From positions 134,999 through 198,998 of the forward strand of contig CALHPK010000006.1 in NCBI GenBank assembly GCA_938036315.1: a stretch of DNA of 64,000 nucleotides. The letters run 5' to 3'. This document shows positions 7,553 through 16,483 of this stretch, piece after piece (the first letter of the stretch is position 1; each line of letters starts with the position of its first letter). A model generated the notes under the pieces. It ran no database searches. It saw only the letters and a program-made list of their open reading frames with translations, and was not told the origin of the DNA. The stretch comes from an uncultured bacterium. Lineage in GTDB: Bacteria > Calescibacteriota > Calescibacteriia > Calescibacteriales > Calescibacteriaceae. Made by a program: the position numbers and the translations under genes.

Positions 7553-9511
7553 GTGAAGATAATAATGAAGATTATAAAAAGATTAACTGTAGCTATCATA
7601 CAAGTTTTGGCTATAGTTTTTGTTTCTGCTTATGTTGTAGTGTTTGGTTCAGCTCAGGATCTTAGAGAAAGGTCGGGTTCTTCAAATGCTCGGGATTCAC
7701 TGGATATAAGAAGAATCCTTCAATTCATAAAGGCTAAAGTAGGGGATAAGTTATCTGTAAATGTGGATATTGCTAAGTATTTTTCGAGAACACATCTTAA
7801 ACATCCACTGCCGGAACTTTTTTTAGCTCAGCCTCTTTACGCAGTTGAATGGTTTACTCAATTTGGCAGGATAATCTCTAATCAAAGTGATAATTTCAAG
7901 AATATATTCTATGCGCTGGCTAAATTCTCTTCAGATATAAAAAGAATAGATATTATAGAAAATCCTGCTGAAAAGATCTTCTCTAATCCGCCCACTGAAA
8001 AAGTCAAAATCTTAAAAGGTAAATTAACAGATAAAGAACTTAGAATTACAGCTGGCTTTTCAGAATGTATCAGGGTAGCTAAGGACAAATTTGATAACTT
8101 TATATTTCAGAATCCAGAGTTTATGGTCAACCCCATTACTAAGTTTTCCGACATTAATGCACTTTCGGTCTTGCACTTTAAGTATGAAAAGATTCTGAAT
8201 TTCCTTGAGGTTCTCAATACTTCACAGTATCTTTTGTTACTTTGCTTTGACAATCTCATTAAGAATATAGGAACTATTCGTAATAGCTTTGTTGCAGATG
8301 TGGGTGGCATTGCTTTTGAGGTGTACGGTAAAGAAGACGATTTTGTAGTTGTGCCAAATTCCTCAGCTGTAATAATTAATCTTGGTGGAAATGATACTTA
8401 CTTTTTTTGGAGATGGGATCAAGATTTAAAACCATATGCTTCGTCTTTTCTTGTTATTGTGGATTTGGGTAAAGGGAAGGATTTATACAAGTTTTTAGGG
8501 GGGCGATCGTTGTATGTGTCTTTGATATTTGATGATGGAGGTGATGATTTTTATGACTGTACGTTCGGCTGTCAAGGTGGGGGTTTTTTTGGCTCTGAAA
8601 TTCTTGTGGATGCCGATGGGAATGATCATTACAGAGCTCTTGGAGTAGCGCAGGGAGCTGGTTTTTTAGGAACCGGTATTTTGCTTGATCTTAATGGAGA
8701 TGATTTGTATGAATCTATAACTTTTTCGCAAGGATCTGCAAAGATAGGAGGTGGTCTTCTGGCAGATTTTCAAGGGAATGATAGATATATTCTGAAGAAA
8801 GGAAATGAATTCCCATCTTTTCAGGATAAATCAAGGAATCTAAGTATGGGACAGGGATGCGGAACCGGGATCAGGGCTGATCACATAGAGAATTATGAAT
8901 CTATCGGTGGTGGAGTTGGGTTACTGTATGATTTTTCTGGCAATGATGAATATGTGGCTGAAGTTTTCTCTCAGGGGTGTGGCTACTGGTATGGAATTGG
9001 TGCATTGATTGATATGGCAGGGGATGATAAATATACAGGATACTGGTATTGTCAAGGGACATCGGCTCACTTTGGAGTTGGAATTTTAGTAGATTCAGGA
9101 GGTTCTGATTCTTATCTATGTGATTTTCAGGGTATGGGACACGGGCACGATTTGGGATATGGAATCTTGATCGACTTCGTTCGAGATGGAAAAGTCGATT
9201 CGGATATATTCACTTGCAAAGAAAGGTGTTTAGGTATGGGACATGCAAACGGAATTGGAACATTTTTCAATTGGGGTGGGTATGATGAATATAAAGCTGA
9301 AAAGTATGCTTTTGGCGATGCCATAACAAATATATACTCCAAGCAGGAATCAATGAGAGATATAATACCTACTGTAGGAATTTTTATAGACATAGGTCAG
9401 GAATATGATAAGTTAACTATGGGAGGTGAAACTTTCGACCCGGAAGCAAGAAAAACAGAAAACAGAGGATATCTGTACAGTATCCTAATAAAGCAAGATA
9501 ATCTTGAGTAG
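7553..9511 (+). CDS. Secreted beta-helix-like protein with GxLxDxxGxDxY / SQGxGxxxG repeats
   Basis: 652 residues with an N-terminal signal sequence (basic start, hydrophobic core to about residue 33; no lipobox Cys). Residues 35-270 are mixed helical and unrecognised. From about residue 275 to 600 a 20-25 residue unit repeats roughly ten times. Typical phrases are ILVDADGNDHYRALGVAQGAG, LLYDFSGNDEYVAEVFSQG and LIDMAGDDKYTGYWYCQG. The Gly-Asn-Asp-x-Tyr turn with periodic Gly suggests a calcium-binding beta-solenoid, loosely RTX-like. Proteins with this pattern occur in scattered Gram-negative genomes without an assigned function, as far as I know. The start may be GTG 7553 or ATG 7565, four codons later. 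It stands alone, divergent from cbiA and upstream of the 5S gene. Confidence 0.7.
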   Translation: MKIIMKIIKRLTVAIIQVLAIVFVSAYVVVFGSAQDLRERSGSSNARDSLDIRRILQFIKAKVGDKLSVNVDIAKYFSRTHLKHPLPELFLAQPLYAVEWFTQFGRIISNQSDNFKNIFYALAKFSSDIKRIDIIENPAEKIFSNPPTEKVKILKGKLTDKELRITAGFSECIRVAKDKFDNFIFQNPEFMVNPITKFSDINALSVLHFKYEKILNFLEVLNTSQYLLLLCFDNLIKNIGTIRNSFVADVGGIAFEVYGKEDDFVVVPNSSAVIINLGGNDTYFFWRWDQDLKPYASSFLVIVDLGKGKDLYKFLGGRSLYVSLIFDDGGDDFYDCTFGCQGGGFFGSEILVDADGNDHYRALGVAQGAGFLGTGILLDLNGDDLYESITFSQGSAKIGGGLLADFQGNDRYILKKGNEFPSFQDKSRNLSMGQGCGTGIRADHIENYESIGGGVGLLYDFSGNDEYVAEVFSQGCGYWYGIGALIDMAGDDKYTGYWYCQGTSAHFGVGILVDSGGSDSYLCDFQGMGHGHDLGYGILIDFVRDGKVDSDIFTCKERCLGMGHANGIGTFFNWGGYDEYKAEKYAFGDAITNIYSKQESMRDIIPTVGIFIDIGQEYDKLTMGGETFDPEARKTENRGYLYSILIKQDNLE

Positions 9512-9615
9512 ATGTGATTTTTGTAATATCGCAAATGTAATTGTGGAGATGGCAAAAGGAGGCTTGGTAGGACTTGCAGGATTGTATTTGAAATGGTATA
9601 AGTATTTTTGAAATA

Positions 9616-9644
9616 TTTGTTTTTATAATGTAGGAATTTATAAT
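9616..9644 (+). promoter_or_regulatory. Promoter of the 5S rRNA gene
   Basis: TTTGTT at 9616-9621, a 17-nt spacer, and TATAAT at 9639-9644, ending 8 nt before the inferred 5S 5' end. A second TATAAT lies at 9624-9629. This is the best sigma-70-type promoter I found, and it shows that the canonical -10 hexamer is in use. Confidence 0.6.
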
Positions 9645-9652
9645 ATGTAGTA

Positions 9653-9771
9653 GGTATGGGGTCCATATCGGGAGTGGCACCAGCCTTACCATTCCGAATA
9701 GGACCTGGAAACCTCCCAGAGCCGATGATACTGTGCCCGCACGGGCATGGGAAAGTAGGTCGACCCCTGCC
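9653..9771 (+). rRNA. rrf: 5S ribosomal RNA
   Basis: About 119 nt. Conserved 5S blocks are visible: CATTCCGAA in loop C/helix III, GCCGATGATACTG in loop E/helix IV, and GGGAAAGTAGGTCG near the 3' end. The termini pair as helix I: GGTA plus GGGGTC (9653-9663, one bulged base) with GACCCC plus TGCC (9762-9771). No 16S or 23S sequence flanks it within the window: upstream is a protein gene and downstream an aminotransferase. The 5S gene is therefore unlinked from the rest of the rRNA operon here. Exact ends may be off by a few bases. Confidence 0.88.
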
Positions 9772-9797
9772 TCTTTATGATCCCTGCTCTTTATGAT
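9765..9797. repeat. 16-17 nt tandem duplication at the 5S 3' end
   Basis: CCCTGC(C)TCTTTATGAT occurs at 9765-9781 and again at 9782-9797 with one base deleted. The first copy contains the 3' strand of 5S helix I, so the end of the rRNA gene has been duplicated. A second small repeat, AAGTGAATGCCCT, follows within 60 nt. Confidence 0.65.
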
Positions 9798-9871
9798 ATA
9801 CAGCATTGCTGAGAAATTTAGAAAGTGAATGCCCTAAGTGAATGCCCTTAGCACAAAAACTTAGAATGCCA

Positions 9872-9956
9872 GCTGATATTCGTATTTTTCATCTGACTGA
9901 TATTTGCATTTTATCCAGTCGGTATTTATATTTCATCGATATTCGCATTTCATCCA
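9872..9956. repeat. Imperfect ~20-24 nt repeats upstream of the aminotransferase gene
   Basis: About four degenerate copies of a GATATTCGTATTTTTCATC-like unit run through this spacer between 5S and the aminotransferase. They end 31 nt before the start codon and may be a cis-regulatory array or slippage product. Confidence 0.5.
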
Positions 9957-9987
9957 AAGCGCATCAAAAAAATTTAAAATTTTATTT

Positions 9988-11211
9988 ATGATCGTCGATG
10001 AGGTTGATTTTCTTGACTTCTTCCCCAGATTGAGACGCCTTCCACCATATGTTCTTTCAGTTGTGAATGCAAAAAAGCAGGAGCTGAGAAGAAAGGGCGC
10101 AGATGTTATAGATCTTGGAATGGGTAATCCAAATATCCCAGCTCCAGAACCTGTTGTGAGAAAGTTAAAAGAAACTGCTGAAGATCCTCGCAATCATAGA
10201 TATTCTATATCACAGGGACTTCCCAGACTCAGGGAGGAAATAGCAAGAAGATATAAAAAGCTTTGGGGAGTTGAGCTTTCTCACGATGAAGAGGTTGCAG
10301 TCGTAAATGGTACAAAAATGGGATTTTTCCAGCTTATGCTTGCCATCTTATCTCAAGGTGATACTATTCTGGTTCCAGAACCAGCATATCCTATTCATTT
10401 ATATGCTCCAATTATAGCTGGAGCAGATGTCAGGACTTTCTCAATGATAAATGGCTTTGGATTCTTCGAGAATTTAGAAAGAGTCCTGAGAACAACCTAT
10501 CCAAAACCTAAAGCTATAGTGGTATCTTTCCCCAACAACCCAACATCAAAATGTGTTGATCTAGAGTTTTTTAGAAAACTTGTCGATTTTGCTATTTCAG
10601 AAAGAATATGGATAATTCATGACTTCGCTTATGCTGACATTGTTTTTGAAGGATATAAAGCCCCATCTATCTTGCAGGTTGAGGATGCAAAAAAGGTAGC
10701 TGTTGAGTTCTACTCTATGTCAAAAGGATTTTCTATGGCGGGATTCAGAGTTGGTTTTATGGTTGGCAACAGATTTCTCGTTTCTGCCCTACAGAAAATA
10801 AAAAGCTGGATGGATTACGGAATATTTCAACCTATCCAGATAGCTTCAATTATAGCTCTGAGGGAATGTGAGGACTATCCAGAAAAAGTTGCCAAAATAT
10901 ACGAGTCAAGAATGAAAGTCGCCGTGGATCTGTTATCTAAAATGGGTTTTGAATTTCAGAAACCGCAAGGTAGTATGTTCATTTGGATAAAGGTTCCCGA
11001 AGAGTTCAAAAAGCTCGGTTCAGCAAAATTCTCGGAAATGCTACTTGAAAAAGCTTTTGTAGCAACATCCCCAGGTACTGGCTTTGGTCAGTCTGGAGAG
11101 GGATACATAAGAATTGCACTTGTTGAGAATGAAAAAAGAATAAGACAAGCAATGAGGGAGATCAGAAAATTGATAAACGGTGTACACAAATCTGATATAG
11201 ATGAAATATAA
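9988..11211 (+). CDS. alaC: Pyridoxal-phosphate aminotransferase, AlaC type (alanine/glutamate-pyruvate)
   Basis: 407 residues, fold-type I class I/II aminotransferase. The opening RLPPYVLSVVNAKKQELRR and GMGNPNIPAPEPVV, then SFPNNPTSKCVDLEFF, HDFAYADIVFEGYKAPS and the PLP-lysine segment SMSKGFSMAGFRVGF, track E. coli AlaC closely from memory. AlaC interconverts pyruvate/glutamate and alanine/2-oxoglutarate in the cytoplasm. LL-diaminopimelate aminotransferase is a related alternative. I prefer ATG 9988 because an upstream ATG at 9904 would add 28 residues read from the degenerate repeat array. Galactokinase starts 19 nt downstream, so the two may be cotranscribed. Confidence 0.82.
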   Translation: MIVDEVDFLDFFPRLRRLPPYVLSVVNAKKQELRRKGADVIDLGMGNPNIPAPEPVVRKLKETAEDPRNHRYSISQGLPRLREEIARRYKKLWGVELSHDEEVAVVNGTKMGFFQLMLAILSQGDTILVPEPAYPIHLYAPIIAGADVRTFSMINGFGFFENLERVLRTTYPKPKAIVVSFPNNPTSKCVDLEFFRKLVDFAISERIWIIHDFAYADIVFEGYKAPSILQVEDAKKVAVEFYSMSKGFSMAGFRVGFMVGNRFLVSALQKIKSWMDYGIFQPIQIASIIALRECEDYPEKVAKIYESRMKVAVDLLSKMGFEFQKPQGSMFIWIKVPEEFKKLGSAKFSEMLLEKAFVATSPGTGFGQSGEGYIRIALVENEKRIRQAMREIRKLINGVHKSDIDEI

Positions 11212-11230
11212 CTGAAGTATTAGCACATTT

Positions 11231-12418
11231 ATGCATCTTCGGGAGCTCGTAGAACAACTCTACAGTATGAGAGATTCTGGATCTGAAAAATCGGATGTAT
11301 TTGTAGCCATCGCTCCGGGGAGGATAAACTTGATAGGAGAGCATACAGATTATAACGAAGGCTTTGTTATGCCTGTTTCAATTAATCTGCATACAATTGC
11401 AGTTGGAAGCAAAAGAAAAGACGATAAGCTAAAGGTGAAAAGTCTTAACCTTAAAGAAGAATACGAGAAAAAGATATGGGATCTCAAACCATCTGGAGAT
11501 TGGCACTCATATGTGGAAGGCTGTATTTATCAATTGCTCAAAAGGGAATATCAGGTAAGGGGGGTTGAAATCGTCCTGTGGGGAAATATCCCTCTGGGCG
11601 GGGGGTTAAGTTCATCTGCGAGCTTAGAAGTTGCGGTTGTCAAGTTGATCTCTGAAATTTTTTCACTATATATTGATAGCTTGGAGATAGCTCAAATATC
11701 TCAAAAGGCAGAAAATGAATTTGTAGGAGTTCCTTGCGGAATTATGGATCAGCTCACAGCTGTTTTCGGTGAAAAAGGGAAAGCCCTATTTATTGACTGT
11801 AGAACTTGGGAAATCCAGAAAGTAGATTTCCCATCCGACTACAGTATTATTGCTGTTGACTCTGGAGTAAAACATCAACTATCTTCATCAAATTATGCAA
11901 AGAGAAGGCAAGAGTGTGAGGAGGCAGTCAGAATTATCAAAAAAAATAAAAAAAATTATGATATAAGCTCATTAAGAGATGTAAATGAAGATATACTTCG
12001 GGAATTTGAAAATCGTATGCCAGAGGTAATATTTAAGAGAGCAAAATTCGTAATAGAAGAAAATACAAGAGTTATAAAATTTAAGGAAGCACTGGGAAAA
12101 AAAGATAGAAATAATATTTTCGAGCTTATGAAAAACTCTCATCAGGGGCTCAGAGTGCAGTATGAAGTCTCTTGTGAGGAGCTTGATTTTCTCGTCCATA
12201 ACTCGTGGGATTTCAAATATACGATCGGGGCTAGAATGACAGGCGGAGGATTTGGAGGAAATATCGTTGCACTCATCGAAAAAGGTCATGAAGATGAATA
12301 TACTATTTTCATATCAGAAAAGTTCAAGCAAAGATTCGGTACAGTTCCAAAAATTTATTTTCTTGAGATTCAAGATGGTGTAAGGGCTTTCAAGATAAAC
12401 GGAATGGAGAAGGAATAG
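11231..12418 (+). CDS. galK: Galactokinase
   Basis: 395 residues, GHMP kinase that phosphorylates galactose to galactose 1-phosphate. The substrate signature GRINLIGEHTDYNEGFVMP is near residue 33, the ATP loop is GGGLSSSASLEVAV, NEFVGVPCGIMDQL is around residue 160, and the C-terminal RMTGGGFGGNIVAL motif is present. Length is normal for GalK. The next gene is a UDPGP-family nucleotidyltransferase, not galT, which suggests that galactose 1-phosphate is activated directly to UDP-galactose. There is no strong ribosome-binding site; translation may be coupled to the aminotransferase gene. Confidence 0.9.
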   Translation: MHLRELVEQLYSMRDSGSEKSDVFVAIAPGRINLIGEHTDYNEGFVMPVSINLHTIAVGSKRKDDKLKVKSLNLKEEYEKKIWDLKPSGDWHSYVEGCIYQLLKREYQVRGVEIVLWGNIPLGGGLSSSASLEVAVVKLISEIFSLYIDSLEIAQISQKAENEFVGVPCGIMDQLTAVFGEKGKALFIDCRTWEIQKVDFPSDYSIIAVDSGVKHQLSSSNYAKRRQECEEAVRIIKKNKKNYDISSLRDVNEDILREFENRMPEVIFKRAKFVIEENTRVIKFKEALGKKDRNNIFELMKNSHQGLRVQYEVSCEELDFLVHNSWDFKYTIGARMTGGGFGGNIVALIEKGHEDEYTIFISEKFKQRFGTVPKIYFLEIQDGVRAFKINGMEKE

Positions 12419-12522
12419 GAGAAAAGTCAAGAAAATATGATAGGTAGGAGTTTGCAAAGCTATTCTATGCTTGACTAAATTGCGCAAAGCAAAAAGTAAA
12501 TTAATTTAGAAATAAGGCGGTT

Positions 12523-14214
12523 ATGTACACAGAAATAGAGAATAAATTCAGAAGGTATAGACGGATTATCAAAAAAATATATGATGCTGGTATGGGTGGG
12601 ATATTTGAAAAATATCTTTTGTCGCCTGAGGCAATTGAGAATTTTTTCAAATCCGCTAAAAAGATAGATTTTGGGAAAATTGAGTTGTACAGAAAGCTAG
12701 CTTTGAATCCCAAACCGTATACTACTATCCATAGGGTTGAGAATCCTCAAGCTCAGATCCCTCAGTACGATGAATTTGGAAAGAAGTCTCTGAAGGATGG
12801 TCTCTGGTGTGTGATAACTTTAGCCGGCGGATCAGCTACGCGCTTCTTCTCCGAATCAGAAGAAAAACTATCTATCAAATCAAAAGGATTATTTCAAATA
12901 ACGAAGAATCACTCGTTTATGGAAATATTTGCAGGAGAAATTATATCAAAGGCAATCATATATGGTAAGGTTCCTGTCTGGATTGTTCTTGTTAGTGAGA
13001 TAACTTATGATGAAGTAGAAAGTTTCCTGCGGAATTTTTGGTTCCCATCTGAACATATATTGATTCTAAAGCAAGGGTGCTTACCAAGATTTGATTCTGA
13101 AGGGCTACCTATAATATCAAAAGATGGAAATATGATACTGACTGGTGATGGGCATGGTGGAGTTTTTTTTGCGCTTCTCAGAAAAAGTGAATCTGGAGAA
13201 AGCTATAAACAAATTCTTAAATCGCGGGGAATAAAATTTGCGGTTTTACACAATGTTGATAATATTCTTTCAAGACCTCTTGACGAAAAAAGGCTTGATT
13301 TTCACATAAGGAAAAATGCTCTGTTTACTATCTCTTGTGTCAAAAGGAAAAATATAACCGAAAGGGTAGGTATCCCTCTTTATCTTGTAGATGAAAATAA
13401 AATCTCGGTTATGGAGTACAGCGTTGCAGATCCAAAGATATTCTCGGCGGTAAAGGAGGACGGTTCTCCATATTTTGATCTTGCTCACATAAATGTCAAT
13501 CTATTTTCTTTGGATGTAGTATCAAGGAGGTATCTAAAATATCTGAGACCAGTTATATACACAGGGAAGATAGTGGAGGTTGACGGGAGAAGAGTCGATT
13601 CAACCACTATTGAATACCTGAATCAAGCAATAGTAGAATGGCTCCCGCCCAGCAAAGTAGCCATATGTCTTCTTGAAAGAGAGGAATTTTACTCTCCTAC
13701 AAAATCAATCAAAGGTGAAGACTCTGCCGAAGAATCAAGGAATAGATACTTGAAATACACAAAGCGTCGGCTTGAAAGATTTGGATTATATATCCCACAA
13801 AATTCGTATTTTGAGATTGCTCCCTACATCCTTTTCGCAGATGAATTTATCTCTAAAATTTTTGATTTTTCTGGATGGATCATAGAGGACGAAACAGAAT
13901 TCTATTTCGGTATTTTTTCTCCATTAGATTCATATCCTATATTTTCTGGGGATTTTAGGCTTCTGAAAGGAAGTTCATTTATAGTTCGCACAAATTATCC
14001 ATTTGGAGATATTGTTCTTTCTGGGTTTGACAGAAGAAGTTTCCACTGTGAAAATCCTCCAAGAGTTAAGATAGGTAGGGGGGTCTTGGTAAAGCCAGGA
14101 GCGAAATTTTATGCTGAACTTGAAAAAGGTTCCACCCTTGTTATTCCTCAGAATTTTGTTATAGATGATGATATAAAAATTTATGTTAGGAGTGGAGAAA
14201 AGGTCTTTTTGTGA
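12523..14214 (+). CDS. UDP-sugar / UDP-N-acetylhexosamine pyrophosphorylase-like enzyme
   Basis: 563 residues of the UDPGP family (PF01704), which makes UDP-sugars from sugar 1-phosphates and UTP. The nucleotide loop is ITLAGGSATRFFSESEE followed by SKGLFQI, a variant of LAGGxGTRLG...PKG. TGDGHGGVFFALLRKSES matches the PxGxGGxyxAL substrate loop, and LHNVDNIL is the catalytic Asp region. The C-terminal part has a left-handed beta-helix-like segment (NPPRVKIGRGVLVKPGAKF). AAGGCGG precedes the ATG. Because it follows galK, galactose 1-phosphate is the likely substrate. UDP-GlcNAc pyrophosphorylase activity cannot be excluded. Confidence 0.72.
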   Translation: MYTEIENKFRRYRRIIKKIYDAGMGGIFEKYLLSPEAIENFFKSAKKIDFGKIELYRKLALNPKPYTTIHRVENPQAQIPQYDEFGKKSLKDGLWCVITLAGGSATRFFSESEEKLSIKSKGLFQITKNHSFMEIFAGEIISKAIIYGKVPVWIVLVSEITYDEVESFLRNFWFPSEHILILKQGCLPRFDSEGLPIISKDGNMILTGDGHGGVFFALLRKSESGESYKQILKSRGIKFAVLHNVDNILSRPLDEKRLDFHIRKNALFTISCVKRKNITERVGIPLYLVDENKISVMEYSVADPKIFSAVKEDGSPYFDLAHINVNLFSLDVVSRRYLKYLRPVIYTGKIVEVDGRRVDSTTIEYLNQAIVEWLPPSKVAICLLEREEFYSPTKSIKGEDSAEESRNRYLKYTKRRLERFGLYIPQNSYFEIAPYILFADEFISKIFDFSGWIIEDETEFYFGIFSPLDSYPIFSGDFRLLKGSSFIVRTNYPFGDIVLSGFDRRSFHCENPPRVKIGRGVLVKPGAKFYAELEKGSTLVIPQNFVIDDDIKIYVRSGEKVFL

Positions 14215-14222
14215 GCTTTGAT

Positions 14223-14279
14223 CAAGGTCTGCCGACCGAGGTTCTGACGACCGAGGTTCTGCCAACCAAGGTTTGCCAA
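14223..14279. repeat. ~15-nt tandem repeats, about four copies
   Basis: Units built on GAGGTTCTGACGACC follow one another just after the UDPGP stop codon; the two central units are exactly 15 nt and the outer ones degenerate. The last unit runs into the terminator hairpin. Confidence 0.65.
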
Positions 14280-14286
14280 ACTTTTT
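14270..14286 (+). terminator. Terminator-like hairpin after galK/UDPGP
   Basis: GTTT/AAAC across a 3-base loop followed by TTTTTC. The stem is short but sits in the expected place, between the end of the galactose genes and coaBC. Confidence 0.4.
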
Positions 14287-14330
14287 CATATTGCATCAAA
14301 TACTGCAATTATGAATAGCATTTATTTAGT

Positions 14331-15563
14331 ATGGATTATGCGGAAGATGTACTGAAATACTCTTATCTTGAGGGGAAAAAGATCGTCTTGGGGGTAAGTG
14401 GGGGTATATCTGCGTACAAATCTGTTGAGCTTTTGCGTATGTTTCAGAAAGCCGGGGCAGATGTGCAGGTTGTTATGACAAAGACAGCAACCAAATTTGT
14501 GTCTGAGTGGACTTTTGAATCTCTTACTGGGAAGAAAGTTTATGTTGAGTTTGAGGGTATGGAGCATATATATGTTCCGCATTCTGCAGACCTTTTTGTT
14601 GTCGCGCCAGCTACTGCTAATATCATAGGAAAGTTTGCAAATGGAATATGCGATACTATGCTCTCAACTATGCTTATAGCTACAACATGTCCGGTTGTTA
14701 TTGTTCCATCTATGAATTGGGCGATGCTGAAAAATCCTGCTGTTTCTGAAAATATCAAGAAGATTTCAGAGAGAAATGGATGTATTGTTGTTGAGCCGGA
14801 GGAGGGAGATTTAGCCTGCGGAGAAAGGGGGGAGGGAAAATTTCCACATCTTGAGAAAATTTTCTTCTGGTGCGAGTATGCGTTAGCTCCAAAGAAGTTC
14901 TATGGTAAAAGAGCTGTGGTTACCGCTGGACCGACCAAAGAGTTTATAGATGATGTAAGATATATATCTAATCCTTCTTCTGGACTTATGGGGTATTTGG
15001 TGGCTCGTGAAATTGCTCTCAGTGGAGCGCAAACCTACCTCGTTTCAGGAGCTGATATCCATTTTCAAGATATAAATTGTTTCGCAGGATTTTCTAAAGT
15101 TGTGTCAGCTGAAGATATGTTGACTGAGGTAGAAAAACTCCTTCCAGCAGATATATTTGTTGGCGCCGCTGCTGTTTCAGACTTCAGACCAAAAGTAAGA
15201 ATAAAAGGGAAAGTTAAAAAAGAAAGCGTTGGAGATGAAGTATTAGTAGAATTCATTAGAAATCCCGACATAGTAAATTCTGTTCGCCAGGGAGTAAAGA
15301 TCTTGATTGGGTTTGCCCTCGAGTCAGAAGATATCCTAAACAATGCTCTATGCAAGCTCAAAAGCAAAAACGTAGATCTTATAGTTGCAAATGATATTCG
15401 GACATTTGGAAAATCTGAATCAGAATTCATTATTATAGATAAAGAGAATGTTGAATCACCTGAAAAAGTGGTATCACACAAAAGGATTGTTGCAAGAAAA
15501 ATAGTTGAGAGGATAGCTGAGAAAATGGAGAAGGCAGAAAAATGCAAAGATATAAAACATTAA
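14331..15563 (+). CDS. coaBC: Bifunctional phosphopantothenoylcysteine decarboxylase / phosphopantothenate-cysteine ligase
   Basis: 410 residues, two consecutive steps of coenzyme A synthesis. The N-terminal flavoprotein CoaC half has GVSGGISAYKSVELLRM, the active-site His in YVPHSADLFVVAPATAN, PSMNWAML and ACGERGEGKF. The CoaB half starts near residue 195 with VVTAGPTKEFIDDVRYISN and SSGLMGY, then AAVSDFRPK and GFALESED. Length fits the fused bacterial enzyme. The next gene overlaps its 3' end by 22 bp, indicating a transcriptional unit that continues through the radical SAM and PLP-enzyme genes. Confidence 0.93.
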   Translation: MDYAEDVLKYSYLEGKKIVLGVSGGISAYKSVELLRMFQKAGADVQVVMTKTATKFVSEWTFESLTGKKVYVEFEGMEHIYVPHSADLFVVAPATANIIGKFANGICDTMLSTMLIATTCPVVIVPSMNWAMLKNPAVSENIKKISERNGCIVVEPEEGDLACGERGEGKFPHLEKIFFWCEYALAPKKFYGKRAVVTAGPTKEFIDDVRYISNPSSGLMGYLVAREIALSGAQTYLVSGADIHFQDINCFAGFSKVVSAEDMLTEVEKLLPADIFVGAAAVSDFRPKVRIKGKVKKESVGDEVLVEFIRNPDIVNSVRQGVKILIGFALESEDILNNALCKLKSKNVDLIVANDIRTFGKSESEFIIIDKENVESPEKVVSHKRIVARKIVERIAEKMEKAEKCKDIKH

Positions 15564-16483
15564 ATTCTTATCTTAGAGAGAGATTCGGGCAGAGGGTATG
15601 GCGTATTTCTGTAGATGGTGGTTTCACCTGCCCTGTAAGGGATGGAACAAAAGGTTGGCGTGGATGTATATTTTGCAATATAAAAAGCTTTACTCCTCCT
15701 TATGCTGAGAGGGTAAAATCGGTAAGGGAGCAGGTAAAGTTTGGCGTTGAGCTCATCAGAAAACATAAAAAAGCTCAAAAATTCGTGGTCTATTTCCAGC
15801 CATACACAAACACATACGCAGAAGTTGAAAAACTTAGAAAGCTCTACTATGATGCATTAGAAGCAGATGAAAATGTTGTAGGTTTATTTATAGGAACAAG
15901 ACCTGATTGTCTGCCGAATGAAACAATAGACCTTCTTGATGAGATAAATAAAAGGACATTCCTTGTTGTTGAATTAGGACTTCAGACTGCAAATAACAGA
16001 ACTTTGGAGATCATAAAAAGAGGACACACTGTTGAAGATTTCGTGGAAGCAACATATAAACTTCACAAAAGAGGAATAAAGGTTCTTGCCCATGTTATAA
16101 TAGGTTTGCCGGGAGATACTGTTCAAGATTATATAAATACTGCAAAATTGTTAAATGATCTAAAGATTTTTGCTGTCAAAATTCACCCACTTCATGTGGT
16201 AAAGTTTACAGAGCTTGATTTGTGGTACAGGGAGGGAAAATACATACCTCTTGAGTTTGATGAGTACATCAATTATGTTGTGGAGTTTATTGCTAATTTA
16301 TCTCCGAGCATATATATAGCGAGACTTACAGGGGAGGCGCCTGAGAAATTTTTAGTCGCTCCATTATGGTGCAAGGATAAATTCAGAGTTTTGGATGGAA
16401 TTGCAAAGAAACTTGAAGAACTTAACATATTTCAGGGGTCAAAAATTCAGCAGTATGAACTCAGAATACAAAAAAATTCTTGA
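15542..16483 (+). CDS. Radical SAM protein, YhcC/TIGR01212 family
   Basis: 313 residues. The radical SAM cluster cysteines are in FTCPVRDGTKGWRGCIFCN (Cys 30, 42, 45), the unusual spaced motif of the YhcC family. YFQPYTNTYAEVEKLRKLYYDAL, GTRPDCLPNETIDLLDE and ELGLQTANNRTLEIIKRGH follow as in that family. E. coli YhcC has no firmly known substrate, so the reaction is left open. The ATG lies inside coaBC (22-bp overlap) and its own end overlaps the next gene, suggesting translational coupling. Confidence 0.85.
   Translation: MQRYKTLNSYLRERFGQRVWRISVDGGFTCPVRDGTKGWRGCIFCNIKSFTPPYAERVKSVREQVKFGVELIRKHKKAQKFVVYFQPYTNTYAEVEKLRKLYYDALEADENVVGLFIGTRPDCLPNETIDLLDEINKRTFLVVELGLQTANNRTLEIIKRGHTVEDFVEATYKLHKRGIKVLAHVIIGLPGDTVQDYINTAKLLNDLKIFAVKIHPLHVVKFTELDLWYREGKYIPLEFDEYINYVVEFIANLSPSIYIARLTGEAPEKFLVAPLWCKDKFRVLDGIAKKLEELNIFQGSKIQQYELRIQKNS

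Noticed and set aside
9417-9806. Minus-strand ORF across the 5S gene
   Set aside because: It overlaps the 5S rRNA and has no recognisable domain.
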